This document shows, in pieces, positions 9,928-18,678 of a stretch of DNA of 64,000 bases. The stretch is from Flavobacterium beibuense F44-8 (lineage in GTDB: Bacteria; Bacteroidota; Bacteroidia; Flavobacteriales; Flavobacteriaceae): NCBI RefSeq assembly GCF_000769915.1, contig NZ_JRLV01000011.1:1-64000 (forward strand), read 5' to 3'. Below the pieces are notes generated by a model. The model made no database searches, was not told the DNA's origin, and saw nothing but the letters and a program-made list of their open reading frames with translations. The position numbers and the translations under genes were made by a program. Position 1 is the first letter of the stretch, and each line of letters begins with the position of its first letter.

Positions 9928-10161
9928 AGTCATTATTTATCAGCACCAAAGAAGGTCAAATTTGAATTTATAAAACATAATGTAGCTGGTTTTAAGGTAA
10001 AAGATATGTGCAGGGTTTTATGCGTTAGCGAAAGTGGGTATTACAAATGACTGGTGAGAACCCCGTCAAAAAGATAAAAACATAATCAGATTATCCTTAA
10101 AGAGATAACAAAAATACATTTTAAGAAAAACAAAAGATATTACAGTCCCAATGCTTTGTAC
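9928..10161 (+). pseudogene. Remnant of IS3-family transposase (OrfB N-terminus)
   Basis: One frame reads KVKFEFIKHNVAGFKVKDMC, then RVLCVSESGYYK, a stop, LVRTPSKR, a stop, and KHNQIILKEITKIHF...KRYYSPNALY. This is the N-terminal HTH_21-type region of IS3/IS150 OrfB, in which the family pattern is MCRVLGVSxSGYYxW...I...IH...YGSPRI. TGA at 10048-10050 replaces the usual Trp codon after YYK, and TAA at 10075-10077 is a second stop. The DDE catalytic core is absent. I could not identify terminal inverted repeats. Confidence 0.85.
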
Positions 10162-10568
10162 AGTTCAAATAATGAGTTTGACTCTAAGTTGTCTGTTATT
10201 TACAAATTAATTTCCTGTTATGATGATGCAATAAATTTACATGTTTTAATTAAAAAAATTTAAACAGCTTTAAAATCCCATAGGACATCTAAACCGCTAA
10301 AACAAAAACTTATCTTACGGAAAATTGGCTAATCTCTTCAAATATTCCATGAAATGGTTTGAAATTTGTCCTGTTTGGTTCACTCTACAGAACAAATCTC
10401 TACCTTAATATAATAGTTTTTAAAACACCATAAAATCATCTTAAAATCCGAATAAGGTTACTCTGAAAGCCATGCCAGTACTAACAAATATTCAATAAAG
10501 GTATTCGAAAATTTTCCGGACAAATCCACAAAATATAAAGTTAATTTACCCCTGATTGGCAGACAACC

Positions 10569-10600
10569 TTGCCTGATTTTATTTATAATTAATAAGTTTG
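10569..10600 (+). promoter_or_regulatory. Bacteroidota-type promoter of the efflux two-component system
   Basis: TTG (10569-10571), 21 nt, then TAAGTTTG (10593-10600) matches the TTG-N17-23-TAnnTTTG pattern. Transcription would start about 10 nt before the ATG at 10618. Confidence 0.55.
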
Positions 10601-10617
10601 TAAAAACTTACAGTCAC

Positions 10618-11292
10618 ATGAATATCCTCCTGATAGAAGATGATAAAAGAATTAGCGATTTTGTATTAAAAGGCCTGCAGGAAAATGGTTTTAATGTACA
10701 TTTAAGCGATAATGGCGTAAACGCCCGCGAACATATTTTATCTTCGGAATGGGATATTATACTAATGGATATAATGTTACCCGATATTGACGGTGTCGAA
10801 TTGGTAAAACTAATACGCTATAAAAAGAAAAACACCCCTATTATAATGCTTAGCGCTTTAGGCGATCCTGAAGATAAAGTCAATGCGCTCGACTCGGGAG
10901 CTGATGACTACCTGGTTAAACCCTTCCATTTTAAGGAACTTATCTCAAGGATAAATGCACTGGTAAGGCGCACTAAACTTAACTATGATAAGGAACAGAA
11001 CATACACCAATGCGGAGATATAACCATAAATACAGATGAGCATAAAGTACTGGTAAATAACAAAACCATAGATCTTTCCCCCCGAGAATACAAACTACTG
11101 CTGTTTTTGGTAGAAAACAAAAATAAGGTAATGCCACGCACACAAATACTAAATAACGTTTGGGGTATTAACTATGATAATAATACCAACGTAGTTGATG
11201 TATATATATCGTACCTTAGAAATAAAATGAATCTTACCTCTGCAACACTCCAAACTATAGTGGGTACAGGTTATATGCTTAAAGACAGTTAA
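10618..11292 (+). CDS. OmpR/PhoB-family response regulator of the metal-efflux locus
   Basis: The 224-residue protein has a receiver domain (1-115) with acidic pocket EDD near residue 9, phospho-acceptor Asp51 (ILMDIMLPDIDG), a conserved SA at ~80 and Lys in LVKPFHF. A winged-helix DNA-binding domain follows (~128-222; LSPREYKLLLFLVENKNKVM, VDVYISYLRNKM). Its stop at 11290-11292 directly abuts the ATG of the histidine kinase, so the two are co-transcribed. Position before an RND heavy-metal efflux operon fits a CusR/CzcR-like role. The palindrome at 12699-12740 is the natural candidate target. Confidence 0.93.
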   Translation: MNILLIEDDKRISDFVLKGLQENGFNVHLSDNGVNAREHILSSEWDIILMDIMLPDIDGVELVKLIRYKKKNTPIIMLSALGDPEDKVNALDSGADDYLVKPFHFKELISRINALVRRTKLNYDKEQNIHQCGDITINTDEHKVLVNNKTIDLSPREYKLLLFLVENKNKVMPRTQILNNVWGINYDNNTNVVDVYISYLRNKMNLTSATLQTIVGTGYMLKDS

Positions 11293-12651
11293 ATGAAAAT
11301 AAGAAACAGGCTTACCTTAATCTCTTCATTAACGTTTGGGGTAGTATTTGTTACCGCCGCCTTTATTATATATATCGCTTTTTATCAAAGTTCCGAAAAA
11401 AGGATCTTTAATGATTTACAACGTATATGCCTGCTTTCTGCAATTTACTATCTGGAAAAGGATGAGCTACCTATAGACCAGCACAAACAGATAAAAGAAC
11501 AATATAACGAAAATATACAGGATGTAGAGGTTGGTGTTTACAATAAAGAAAACAATGTTGCCTATGGTGATAATTTAAGTGCCAACAGCATAACTCCCCA
11601 AATACTTAACAAAGCACGGGAAAACCGAAAGGTTATGTTCAAATCAAAGGACCATTTCTATTTCGGGATTTTTTATCAGGATAATCAGGGAGACTTTGTC
11701 GTTTTTGTAAAAGCAAACGACAAGGATTTTAAAGCCCAGACGCATGAACTTATGATTATCATGATGATTGTTCTTTTGGCAGGTTTATTGGTTATCTACA
11801 TATTAAGCCGATTCCTATCCAAAATTGCCTATAAACCCATTAATACAGTTATAAAACAGGTTAATGAAATTGAAGCTTCTTCATTGGATGAAACTATAGT
11901 GAATGTTAATACACATGATGAAGTACAAAAACTGATAGAAACCTATAACAACCTGTTACAACGACTATCAAACACTTTTAAAACGCAAAAAAACTTTATC
12001 AATTATATTTCTCACGAGTTTAAAACACCTCTTGCATCCATATCAGGTCATTTGGAAGTATTTGCCCAAAAGGATAGGTCTCCCGAAGAGTATCAGGAAA
12101 TGACAGATAAAGTACTTAATAATGTCTATGAAATAGAACAGATATTAAATACCCTCATGATTCTTTCCGGTCTTAAAGCTGAAACAGTAGGCAAAGAAAC
12201 CTTTAGGGCAGATGAAATGCTGTGGGATATTAGTGATAAAATTTCCAATGTGAAAGAATTTGCTAATGCCAAATTGCGTATAACCTTAAAAGTAGAAGAC
12301 GAAAAACTGTTAAAGGTAAAAGGTAACGAATCGGAAATAGGTATGGCTGCATACAACATTATCGAAAATGCAGTGAAATACTCAGAAAATGAACCTGTAG
12401 AGATTACATTACTAAACAGTGACAACCAACTACAACTAACAATAAAAGACTCCGGAAGAGGGATTAATGCAAACGACCTTAACCATATTAGGGAAACTTT
12501 TTACAGGGGCAGTAATGTAGGCAACGTACAGGGAAGCGGTATAGGCTTATCCCTTGCTTCCATATTATTTGCAAAAAACAATGTTTCATTTAAAATTAAC
12601 TCTAAAGAGCATGAGGGCACAGAGGCCGTAATTACCTTCCCTAAACTCTAA
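11293..12651 (+). CDS. Sensor histidine kinase of the metal-efflux locus
   Basis: The 452-residue protein has two transmembrane helices (~8-32 and ~153-172) that enclose a ~120-residue periplasmic sensor region. A HAMP-like linker follows, then HisKA with the phospho-accepting His in NYISHEFKTPLASISGHLE (~residue 241). HATPase_c has an N box (NIIENAVKYSEN), G1 (DSGRGI) and G2 (GSGIGLSLA). It pairs with the regulator immediately upstream. The periplasmic region has few obvious His/Cys/Met metal ligands, so the signal cannot be read from the sequence. CusS-like metal sensing is inferred from the operon context. Confidence 0.92.
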   Translation: MKIRNRLTLISSLTFGVVFVTAAFIIYIAFYQSSEKRIFNDLQRICLLSAIYYLEKDELPIDQHKQIKEQYNENIQDVEVGVYNKENNVAYGDNLSANSITPQILNKARENRKVMFKSKDHFYFGIFYQDNQGDFVVFVKANDKDFKAQTHELMIIMMIVLLAGLLVIYILSRFLSKIAYKPINTVIKQVNEIEASSLDETIVNVNTHDEVQKLIETYNNLLQRLSNTFKTQKNFINYISHEFKTPLASISGHLEVFAQKDRSPEEYQEMTDKVLNNVYEIEQILNTLMILSGLKAETVGKETFRADEMLWDISDKISNVKEFANAKLRITLKVEDEKLLKVKGNESEIGMAAYNIIENAVKYSENEPVEITLLNSDNQLQLTIKDSGRGINANDLNHIRETFYRGSNVGNVQGSGIGLSLASILFAKNNVSFKINSKEHEGTEAVITFPKL

Positions 12652-12698
12652 TCGTTTTCTAATACCATTCTCATAGCTTTCTAACAAGACACAAATAC

Positions 12699-12740
12699 TG
12701 TTTTAATATGGGCACAATAGTTTTGTCCCATATTAAAACA
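12699..12740 (+). promoter_or_regulatory. 14+14 bp palindromic operator overlapping a promoter element
   Basis: TGTTTTAATATGGG (12699-12712) is perfectly complementary to CCCATATTAAAACA (12727-12740), with a 14-nt centre. The centre contains TAGTTTTG (12718-12725), a match to the TAnnTTTG -7 element, and no clear -33 TTG. Transcription would begin inside the right arm, about 15 nt before the TTG start at 12747. The layout suits binding by the adjacent response regulator, as CusR boxes do in enterobacteria. An RNA hairpin is possible, but there is no U-tract for termination. Confidence 0.65.
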
Positions 12741-12746
12741 TAAGCC

Positions 12747-14030
12747 TTGAAACGATTTTTTTTATCCTTTGTTTTGTTTAGTACTATAATAGCATCGGCA
12801 CAAAATAGTGTAAACGATACTATAGTACTTACACGCGTTGATGCCGAAACGATTTTTTTACAAAGCAACCTTAGCCTACTGGCAGAGAAACTTAATATTG
12901 ATATAGCCGAAGCGCAGGTTATACAGGCTAAAGTATGGCCTAACCCTACCCTGTCTGTAAGTGAAGTTAATCTTTGGAGCAACTCAACTTCAGAAGAGCT
13001 TCCTGTGCTATGGGGCAACTACGGCCGTAATCAGGAAATAGGACTTAGTCTTGAACAACTGGTATATACTGCCGGTAAAAGAAAAAAACTTATTGCTATT
13101 GAAAAGGTAGGTGCACAAATGGCTGCCCAATACTACAAAGAGATACTGCGAAGCCTAAAAACCGAATTCAGAAACAATCTTACCGCGTTACAGTTTAACC
13201 AGCAGCAAAAAAGTGTTTATGAGAAACAATTACTATCGGTAAGGAAACTGATTAATGCTTATGCATCACAGGTAAAAAAAGGTAATATCAGTCAGGCAGA
13301 ATATGTAAGGTTAAAAGCATCTGAACTGGAATTTCTAAACGAATTAAACGAACTGAACACTGAGGGTAATGCACTGCAAAAGGAAATGAAAATCCTTATG
13401 AACTTACCTGCCAAAAGCTATATAAAACTGGAAAACGAAGGGTTTGTCCCTAACCTTAATCCTCTTGACGAATTAAACCTGGCAGATATTATTAACGAAG
13501 CCGAAAATAACCGTCCTGATTTACAGTTTGCCAAACTGGCTCAACAATACAGTGACAACAAATATGCCTACGAAAAAGCTTTACGAACTCCTGATATTAC
13601 ATTACAGGCATCTTATGACAGAGGCGGTAATATCATGAATAACTTTTTTGGTGTTGGTTTCGCTATAGACCTTCCTTTTTTTAACCGAAACCAAGGGAAT
13701 ATTAAAGCGGCAAAATACGCTATTGAGAAAAGCATCCTTATTAAAGAACAGACCTTTAAAAGCGCTCAGGCAGAAATAGTACAGGCTTACGGCAACTTTA
13801 CTAATGCGCGTCAACTTTATGAAAGTATTGACACCGGTTATGATAAAGATCTTGATATGATACTGGAAAGCCATCTTAAAAACTTTAGTGACCGCAATAT
13901 CAGCCTGCTTGTATACCTTGATTATGTAGAGGCTTACATTAAAAATAAAGAAATAATACTTACTTCAAAAAAACAGCTTAACGAACGTTTGGAAGAGCTA
14001 CGCTATGCAAGCGGACAGGAATTAAACTAA
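12747..14030 (+). CDS. TolC-family outer-membrane channel of heavy-metal RND efflux system
   Basis: The 427-residue protein has a signal peptide (KRFFLSFVLFSTIIASAQ). Two outer-membrane efflux protein repeats follow (SLLAEKLNIDIAEAQVIQAK...PNPTLSVSEV; RPDLQFAKLAQQYSDNKYAYEKA...PDITLQASYDRGG), as in CzcC/CusC. The start is TTG at 12747: the codon two triplets upstream is TAA (12741-12743), and no in-frame ATG precedes the signal peptide. It is the first gene of a three-gene operon with the adaptor 5 bp downstream. The palindromic promoter region ends 6 bp before the start, so the untranslated leader would be very short. Confidence 0.92.
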   Translation: MKRFFLSFVLFSTIIASAQNSVNDTIVLTRVDAETIFLQSNLSLLAEKLNIDIAEAQVIQAKVWPNPTLSVSEVNLWSNSTSEELPVLWGNYGRNQEIGLSLEQLVYTAGKRKKLIAIEKVGAQMAAQYYKEILRSLKTEFRNNLTALQFNQQQKSVYEKQLLSVRKLINAYASQVKKGNISQAEYVRLKASELEFLNELNELNTEGNALQKEMKILMNLPAKSYIKLENEGFVPNLNPLDELNLADIINEAENNRPDLQFAKLAQQYSDNKYAYEKALRTPDITLQASYDRGGNIMNNFFGVGFAIDLPFFNRNQGNIKAAKYAIEKSILIKEQTFKSAQAEIVQAYGNFTNARQLYESIDTGYDKDLDMILESHLKNFSDRNISLLVYLDYVEAYIKNKEIILTSKKQLNERLEELRYASGQELN

Positions 14031-14035
14031 TCATT

Positions 14036-15130
14036 ATGAAACATACATTTTTAATCGCTGCAACAACCTTGGTATTGGCTTGCGGTTGTTCAGAAAAACA
14101 GGAAACTGCACAACGTAATACCGAAAACTTTTGCCTTAATACACAGCTTAAAGGAAAAATAGAAATACAGACAGTAAAAAATCAAACTGTAGCCGAAAAC
14201 CTTTCGCTAACGGGTAATATAACTTATAACACAGACGATGTGGTTCAGTTTTCAAGTCTTGTAAGCGGACTTATTACCAATACTTACTTTTCGCTTGGCG
14301 ACTATGTAAAAAAAGGAGATGTACTGGCCGAAATTAAAAGTACCGAACTTAACAGCCTTCAGGCAGAACGCAAATCGTTAGAGGCACAACTACAGGTAGC
14401 TAACAGGCAACTACAGTCTGTACAATCTATGTTTAACGATGGTATAGCTTCACAAAGCGAATTGGTACAGGCTAACAGCGAAGTGAATGTATTAAAATCT
14501 TCATTGGAAAATGTAGAACAAAACCTTTCGTTATACAGTGCGAGTAACGAAAAATCAGTATTCCAAATAAAGGCTCCGGTAACAGGATATATCGTTTCTA
14601 AAAATGTGAGTCCGGGTATGCAGATTGCTGCAAACGATGCTCCACTTTTTACCATATCAAACCTTTCAAAAGTATGGGTTATGGTCAATATATATCCTGC
14701 AAACCTTAAAGATATACATGAAGGCATGGATGTAACTATAACTACACCCGCCTACCCTAAACAAACCTTCAACGGAAAAATAACCGTGATTTCTCAGGTT
14801 TTTGATGCCGAAGAACATGTACTGAAAGCAAGGATTGTAATGGATAATACTGATTTAAAACTTAAGCCGGGACTTACTGCCGATATACTTATAAATAAAA
14901 AAAACAACGATACCAAAATGGCTGCTGTTAGTGCCAAAGCCCTGATTTTTGACAACAACCAAAACTACATCATGGTATATAAAGACGATTGCCATATAGA
15001 AAGAAGACAAATAAATCCTACGGTAAAAAACAGAGACTTTCTATACTTTGAAAGCGGAGTTAGTGAGGGAGAAAAAGTTATTATTAAAAACCACCTTCTT
15101 ATTTATGAACAGCTAAAAGCAACTAACTAA
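14036..15130 (+). CDS. Periplasmic adaptor (HlyD/CusB family) of metal RND efflux
   Basis: The 364-residue lipoprotein has lipobox LACGC near residues 15-19. A barrel-sandwich/lipoyl-like half (GLITNTYFSLGDYVKKGDVL) and an alpha-hairpin (~100-150; LNSLQAERKSLEAQLQVANR) are followed by the second lipoyl half (FQIKAPVTGYIVSKNVSPGM) and a beta-barrel (VWVMVNIYPANLKDIHEGM). It links the inner-membrane pump at 15155 with the TolC-like channel at 12747. No CusF-like or methionine-rich N-terminal metal-binding segment is visible. The genes are spaced 5 and 24 bp apart, in keeping with one operon. Confidence 0.92.
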   Translation: MKHTFLIAATTLVLACGCSEKQETAQRNTENFCLNTQLKGKIEIQTVKNQTVAENLSLTGNITYNTDDVVQFSSLVSGLITNTYFSLGDYVKKGDVLAEIKSTELNSLQAERKSLEAQLQVANRQLQSVQSMFNDGIASQSELVQANSEVNVLKSSLENVEQNLSLYSASNEKSVFQIKAPVTGYIVSKNVSPGMQIAANDAPLFTISNLSKVWVMVNIYPANLKDIHEGMDVTITTPAYPKQTFNGKITVISQVFDAEEHVLKARIVMDNTDLKLKPGLTADILINKKNNDTKMAAVSAKALIFDNNQNYIMVYKDDCHIERRQINPTVKNRDFLYFESGVSEGEKVIIKNHLLIYEQLKATN

Positions 15131-15154
15131 TACAAGGTTAACACTAAATTACAC

Positions 15155-18100
15155 ATGCAAAAATTAGTTCAGCAAATAGTAGCGTTTTCCCTTAAAAACT
15201 CTGTTATCGTATTTTTTATGACAGCAGTGCTTTTAGGTGCAGGGATTATAAGCTATATACATACCCCTATCGAAGCATTTCCTGATGTAACCAATACAAG
15301 GGCACGTATCATTACACAATGGCCGGGGCGTAGTGCCGAAGAGGTTGAAAAATTTATTACACTGCCTATTACAAAGGCAATGAATACTGTGCCTAAAAAG
15401 GCCGAAGTACGTTCCATATCACTTTTCGGGCTTTCGGTTGTAACCGTATTGTTTAATGAGGATGTAGATGATTTTTATGCACAGCAATATGCTTCAAATA
15501 GATTGAACAACATCGATTTACCCCAGGGCAGTGAGGCAGAGATCGATCCGCCTTCCGGGGCAACGGGAGAAATTTTCAGGTATGTAATTAAAAGTGACCT
15601 CCCTATAAAAGAGGTAACTGCCTTACAGGACTGGGTTATTGAACGCGAACTGGTTTCGGTGCCCGGTGTGGCAAACGTAGTAAGTTTTGGTGGTGAGGAA
15701 AAAACCTTCGAGATCAAAATAAACCCTACTGAACTTAATAATTATGACTTATCAGCACTAGATGTGTTTGAAGCTGTTTCAAACAGTAACATTAATGTAG
15801 GCGGAGATGTTATACAGCGTGGTGACCAAGCCTATGTGGTGCGTGGTGTTGGGCTTATAGATAAGGTTGAAGATATAGGAAACATTCTTATTAAAACCGT
15901 TGGTAATACACCAGTGCTGGTAAAACATGTGGCCGATGTTTCTATTTCGGCAAAACCAAGATTAGGACAGGCGGGACTTGATGAAAATCCCGATGTGGTT
16001 GAAGGCATAGTTATTATGCTTAGAGGTGAAAACCCTGCCGATGTAATTGAAAGTTTAAGAGATCGTATAGACGAACTTAATAGCAGGGTACTACCGTCTA
16101 ACGTACAAATAGTACCATTTATAGACCGTACAGAACTGGTTAGCCATACCGTACATACAGTTAGCAAGAATCTTATAGAGGGCGTATTATTAGTTTCACT
16201 TATAGTTTTTATTTTCCTGTATAACTGGCGTACAACATTAATTGTAGCTTCGGTAATACCGTTATCATTTCTCTTCGCTATTATAATGTTGCGTATACAG
16301 GGGCTACCGGCTAACCTTATTTCCATGGGCGCCTTAGACTTTGGTCTTTTGCTCGAAGGTACTTTGGTTATTGTGGAACAGGTATTTGTTACCCTCGAGA
16401 AAAAAGCACATAAAGTAGGCATGGACCGTTTTAATAAAATGTCTAAAATGGGACTTATTAAAAAGAGCGTTGGTAGCGTTGCCACATACATATTTTTTGC
16501 ACTTATTATTCTTATTGTTGCCCTTATGCCTATTTTCTCTTTTCAGAAGGTGGAAGGGAAAATGTTCTCCCCACTGGCATTTACACTGGGTTATGCACTC
16601 GTAGGTTCGCTTATATTAAGTCTTACCTATGTACCGGCCATGTGTAAAGTGCTCCTCACAAAAAACATAGTGGAAAAGGAGAACAAAATATCGCGCTTTT
16701 TTAGGGAAAAACTGTTTGGTTTATTTCAGTTGAGCAGCAGGTATCGTAAAGTGACCATTTACAGTTTCATAGCACTTTCTACTGTTTGCTTTGTACGTTT
16801 TATGTTTTACGGTTCTGAGTTTATCCCTAAACTTAACGAAGGTGCGATTTACATAAGGGCAACTTTACCTAATAGCATTAACCTGGAAGAATCGGTTAGA
16901 CTAACGGGAGAAATGAAAAAAAGACTGGCAAAATTTGAGGAGGTGAAATTTATACTCTCCCAAACGGGAAGACCTAATGATGGTACCGACCCTACCGGTT
17001 TCTTTAACATTGAATTCCACATGGAGCTGAAACCTGAAGGCGAATGGAACAGGAAAATAACTAAAAGTGAACTTATTGCCGAAATTAAGGAAGAACTCGA
17101 AGTGTATCCGGGAATCAATTTTGGTTTTAGCCAGCCTATTCAGGATAATGTAGAAGAGTATGTAGCGGGAGTTAAAAGTCCGCTGGTAATAAAAATATTT
17201 GGAGACGACCTTTTTGAACTGGAAAAAATGGCCGAAGAGGTAGCCTTATCAATTAAAGATGTAAGAGGTATAGAAGATATTAATGTTTATAAAAACATTG
17301 GGCTGCCGGAACTCCGCATCCAACTCCATGATGAGAAGATGGCTCGTTATGCCATCACGACCGCCGATGCACAGGCAGTAATAGCTATGGCTATTGGCGG
17401 TCAGGCAGCCTCTACTTTTTACGATGACGAGAAGATGTTTGATATCAGGATCCGTTTTCAGAAAGAATACAGGGATACCAAAGAGAAAATAGAAAACATA
17501 CTTATTCCTGCTACCGATGGTAAGCGTGTACCATTAAAGGAAATTGCGACCATTGACTACAAAACCGGACCTACATTTATTTATCGCGAAGGTAACAGCA
17601 GATACATAGCAATAGGCTTTAATATTGAAGGAAGGGATTTAGGCAGTACAATTACCGAAGCACAAAAGAAAGTTGCAGAAGAGGTAAAACTGCCTAAGGA
17701 AAATACAATTAAGTGGGCAGGTGAGTTTGAGAGTAAAGAAAGAGCCTCTAAGCAATTAGCGGTAATTGTACCAATAGTGTTACTGTTTATTTTGTTTTTA
17801 CTGTATTTCAACTTTGGCAATCTTAAGGATACTCTTATTGCCACAAGTACAATACCGTTTGCATTTATTGGAGGTTTCCTTTCCTTATGGATTACCGGTA
17901 CTGTGTTTGGAATCTCGGCGGGTATTGGCTTTATAATACTCTTTGGGGTAAACACCATAAACAGTATTATACTTATAGCCGTAATGAAAGAAAACATGAG
18001 GAAAAAAATGCATTTAAACGATGCGGTTAGTGAAGGTGTTTATGACAGAATTAGGCCTATTGTAATGATTGCACTAATGGGGTCGCTTGGGCTACTGCCC

Positions 18101-18244
18101 GCAGCCATGTCTACAGGAATGGGGTCTGAAATACAAAAACCGTTAGCCATTATGATTGTGGGCGGACTACTGTTTTGTATGATACTTTCCCTTACTGTAC
18201 TACCACAGGTATTTTATTTAAGTTATAAGAAAAAACCATTGTAG
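15155..18244 (+). CDS. Heavy-metal efflux RND pump, CzcA/CusA family
   Basis: The 1029-residue protein shows the RND layout: TM1 (~13-32), a large periplasmic loop, TM2-6 (~335-500), a second periplasmic loop and TM8-12 (~865-1020). N-terminal motifs such as IEAFPDVTNTRARIITQWPG and AEEVEKFITLPI are typical of the CzcA/CusA (HME-RND) family. The proton-relay segment in TM4 reads DFGLLLEGTLVIVEQ: Asp395 and Glu408 match the first and last essential acids of CzcA, but the middle Asp is Glu401. Metal specificity cannot be told from this. It is the last gene of the operon and ends 25 bp before a strong terminator. Confidence 0.93.
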   Translation: MQKLVQQIVAFSLKNSVIVFFMTAVLLGAGIISYIHTPIEAFPDVTNTRARIITQWPGRSAEEVEKFITLPITKAMNTVPKKAEVRSISLFGLSVVTVLFNEDVDDFYAQQYASNRLNNIDLPQGSEAEIDPPSGATGEIFRYVIKSDLPIKEVTALQDWVIERELVSVPGVANVVSFGGEEKTFEIKINPTELNNYDLSALDVFEAVSNSNINVGGDVIQRGDQAYVVRGVGLIDKVEDIGNILIKTVGNTPVLVKHVADVSISAKPRLGQAGLDENPDVVEGIVIMLRGENPADVIESLRDRIDELNSRVLPSNVQIVPFIDRTELVSHTVHTVSKNLIEGVLLVSLIVFIFLYNWRTTLIVASVIPLSFLFAIIMLRIQGLPANLISMGALDFGLLLEGTLVIVEQVFVTLEKKAHKVGMDRFNKMSKMGLIKKSVGSVATYIFFALIILIVALMPIFSFQKVEGKMFSPLAFTLGYALVGSLILSLTYVPAMCKVLLTKNIVEKENKISRFFREKLFGLFQLSSRYRKVTIYSFIALSTVCFVRFMFYGSEFIPKLNEGAIYIRATLPNSINLEESVRLTGEMKKRLAKFEEVKFILSQTGRPNDGTDPTGFFNIEFHMELKPEGEWNRKITKSELIAEIKEELEVYPGINFGFSQPIQDNVEEYVAGVKSPLVIKIFGDDLFELEKMAEEVALSIKDVRGIEDINVYKNIGLPELRIQLHDEKMARYAITTADAQAVIAMAIGGQAASTFYDDEKMFDIRIRFQKEYRDTKEKIENILIPATDGKRVPLKEIATIDYKTGPTFIYREGNSRYIAIGFNIEGRDLGSTITEAQKKVAEEVKLPKENTIKWAGEFESKERASKQLAVIVPIVLLFILFLLYFNFGNLKDTLIATSTIPFAFIGGFLSLWITGTVFGISAGIGFIILFGVNTINSIILIAVMKENMRKKMHLNDAVSEGVYDRIRPIVMIALMGSLGLLPAAMSTGMGSEIQKPLAIMIVGGLLFCMILSLTVLPQVFYLSYKKKPL

Positions 18245-18269
18245 TTAGGTTAATTTGTTTTTGAAGAAC

Positions 18270-18299
18270 TGCCACAATTTTATTGTGGCATTCTTTTTT
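18270..18299 (+). terminator. Rho-independent terminator of the efflux operon
   Basis: TGCCACAAT (18270-18278), loop TTT, ATTGTGGCA (18282-18290), then TTCTTTTTT. The perfect 9-bp stem lies 26 bp after the pump stop codon. Confidence 0.9.
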
Positions 18300-18350
18300 A
18301 TATTAACACTCTTAACACACCATAAAATTCTCACAATATATTGTTATATT

Positions 18351-18641
18351 TCAAAAATATTTTTCTCCTTTATTCTTTAATTGAGATTTCATTTTTCTAA
18401 TACTTTTGAACATTCCGCTCTGAACTGTCTTTTTTCTTTGTTCATATTGCTGAGTACAGTGACTTAAATCATTTAAAAGTGAGTGGAATTTAAAGTACAA
18501 ATTACGAAGTTCTTCTATTCCCTTTCTCGTTTTGTTATCCTCATCTTGTGGTAATTTATTTTCAACAATTTTCACTAATTCTTCAAATTTCCTGTAGGCC
18601 TCTATGACATTCTGATGTTCTTTTGCGTTTATTCCCTGCAT
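18351..18641 (-). CDS. Small helical hypothetical protein
   Basis: These 96 residues have no signal peptide and are predicted almost all helical (EAYRKFEELVKIVENKL, GIEELRNLYFKFHSLLNDL). The C-terminus is basic and Lys-rich (FKSIRKMKSQLKNKGEKYF). I do not recognise a family. It runs opposite to the efflux operon and starts 37 bp beyond the end of the S41 protease gene, so it could be the last gene of that minus-strand group. It might be a small regulatory or nucleic-acid-associated protein, but nothing shows this. Confidence 0.6.
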   Translation of the reverse strand: MQGINAKEHQNVIEAYRKFEELVKIVENKLPQDEDNKTRKGIEELRNLYFKFHSLLNDLSHCTQQYEQRKKTVQSGMFKSIRKMKSQLKNKGEKYF

Positions 18642-18678
18642 TTTAATTATCGAGTTATTAGTATAATTTAATTGTAAA

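Larger units (their letters stand above)
9682..10617. other. Intergenic region with decayed insertion sequence
   Basis: These 936 bases hold no intact gene. The recognisable parts are an IS3-family OrfB remnant (9928-10161) and, at the right end, the promoter of the two-component system. I see nothing identifiable in 10165-10560 beyond AT-rich sequence. Confidence 0.7.

Noticed and set aside
12126..17997. Long open frames on the strand opposite to the efflux operon
   Set aside because: They lie antisense to well-supported genes and lack recognisable domains or spacing, so they are coding shadows.
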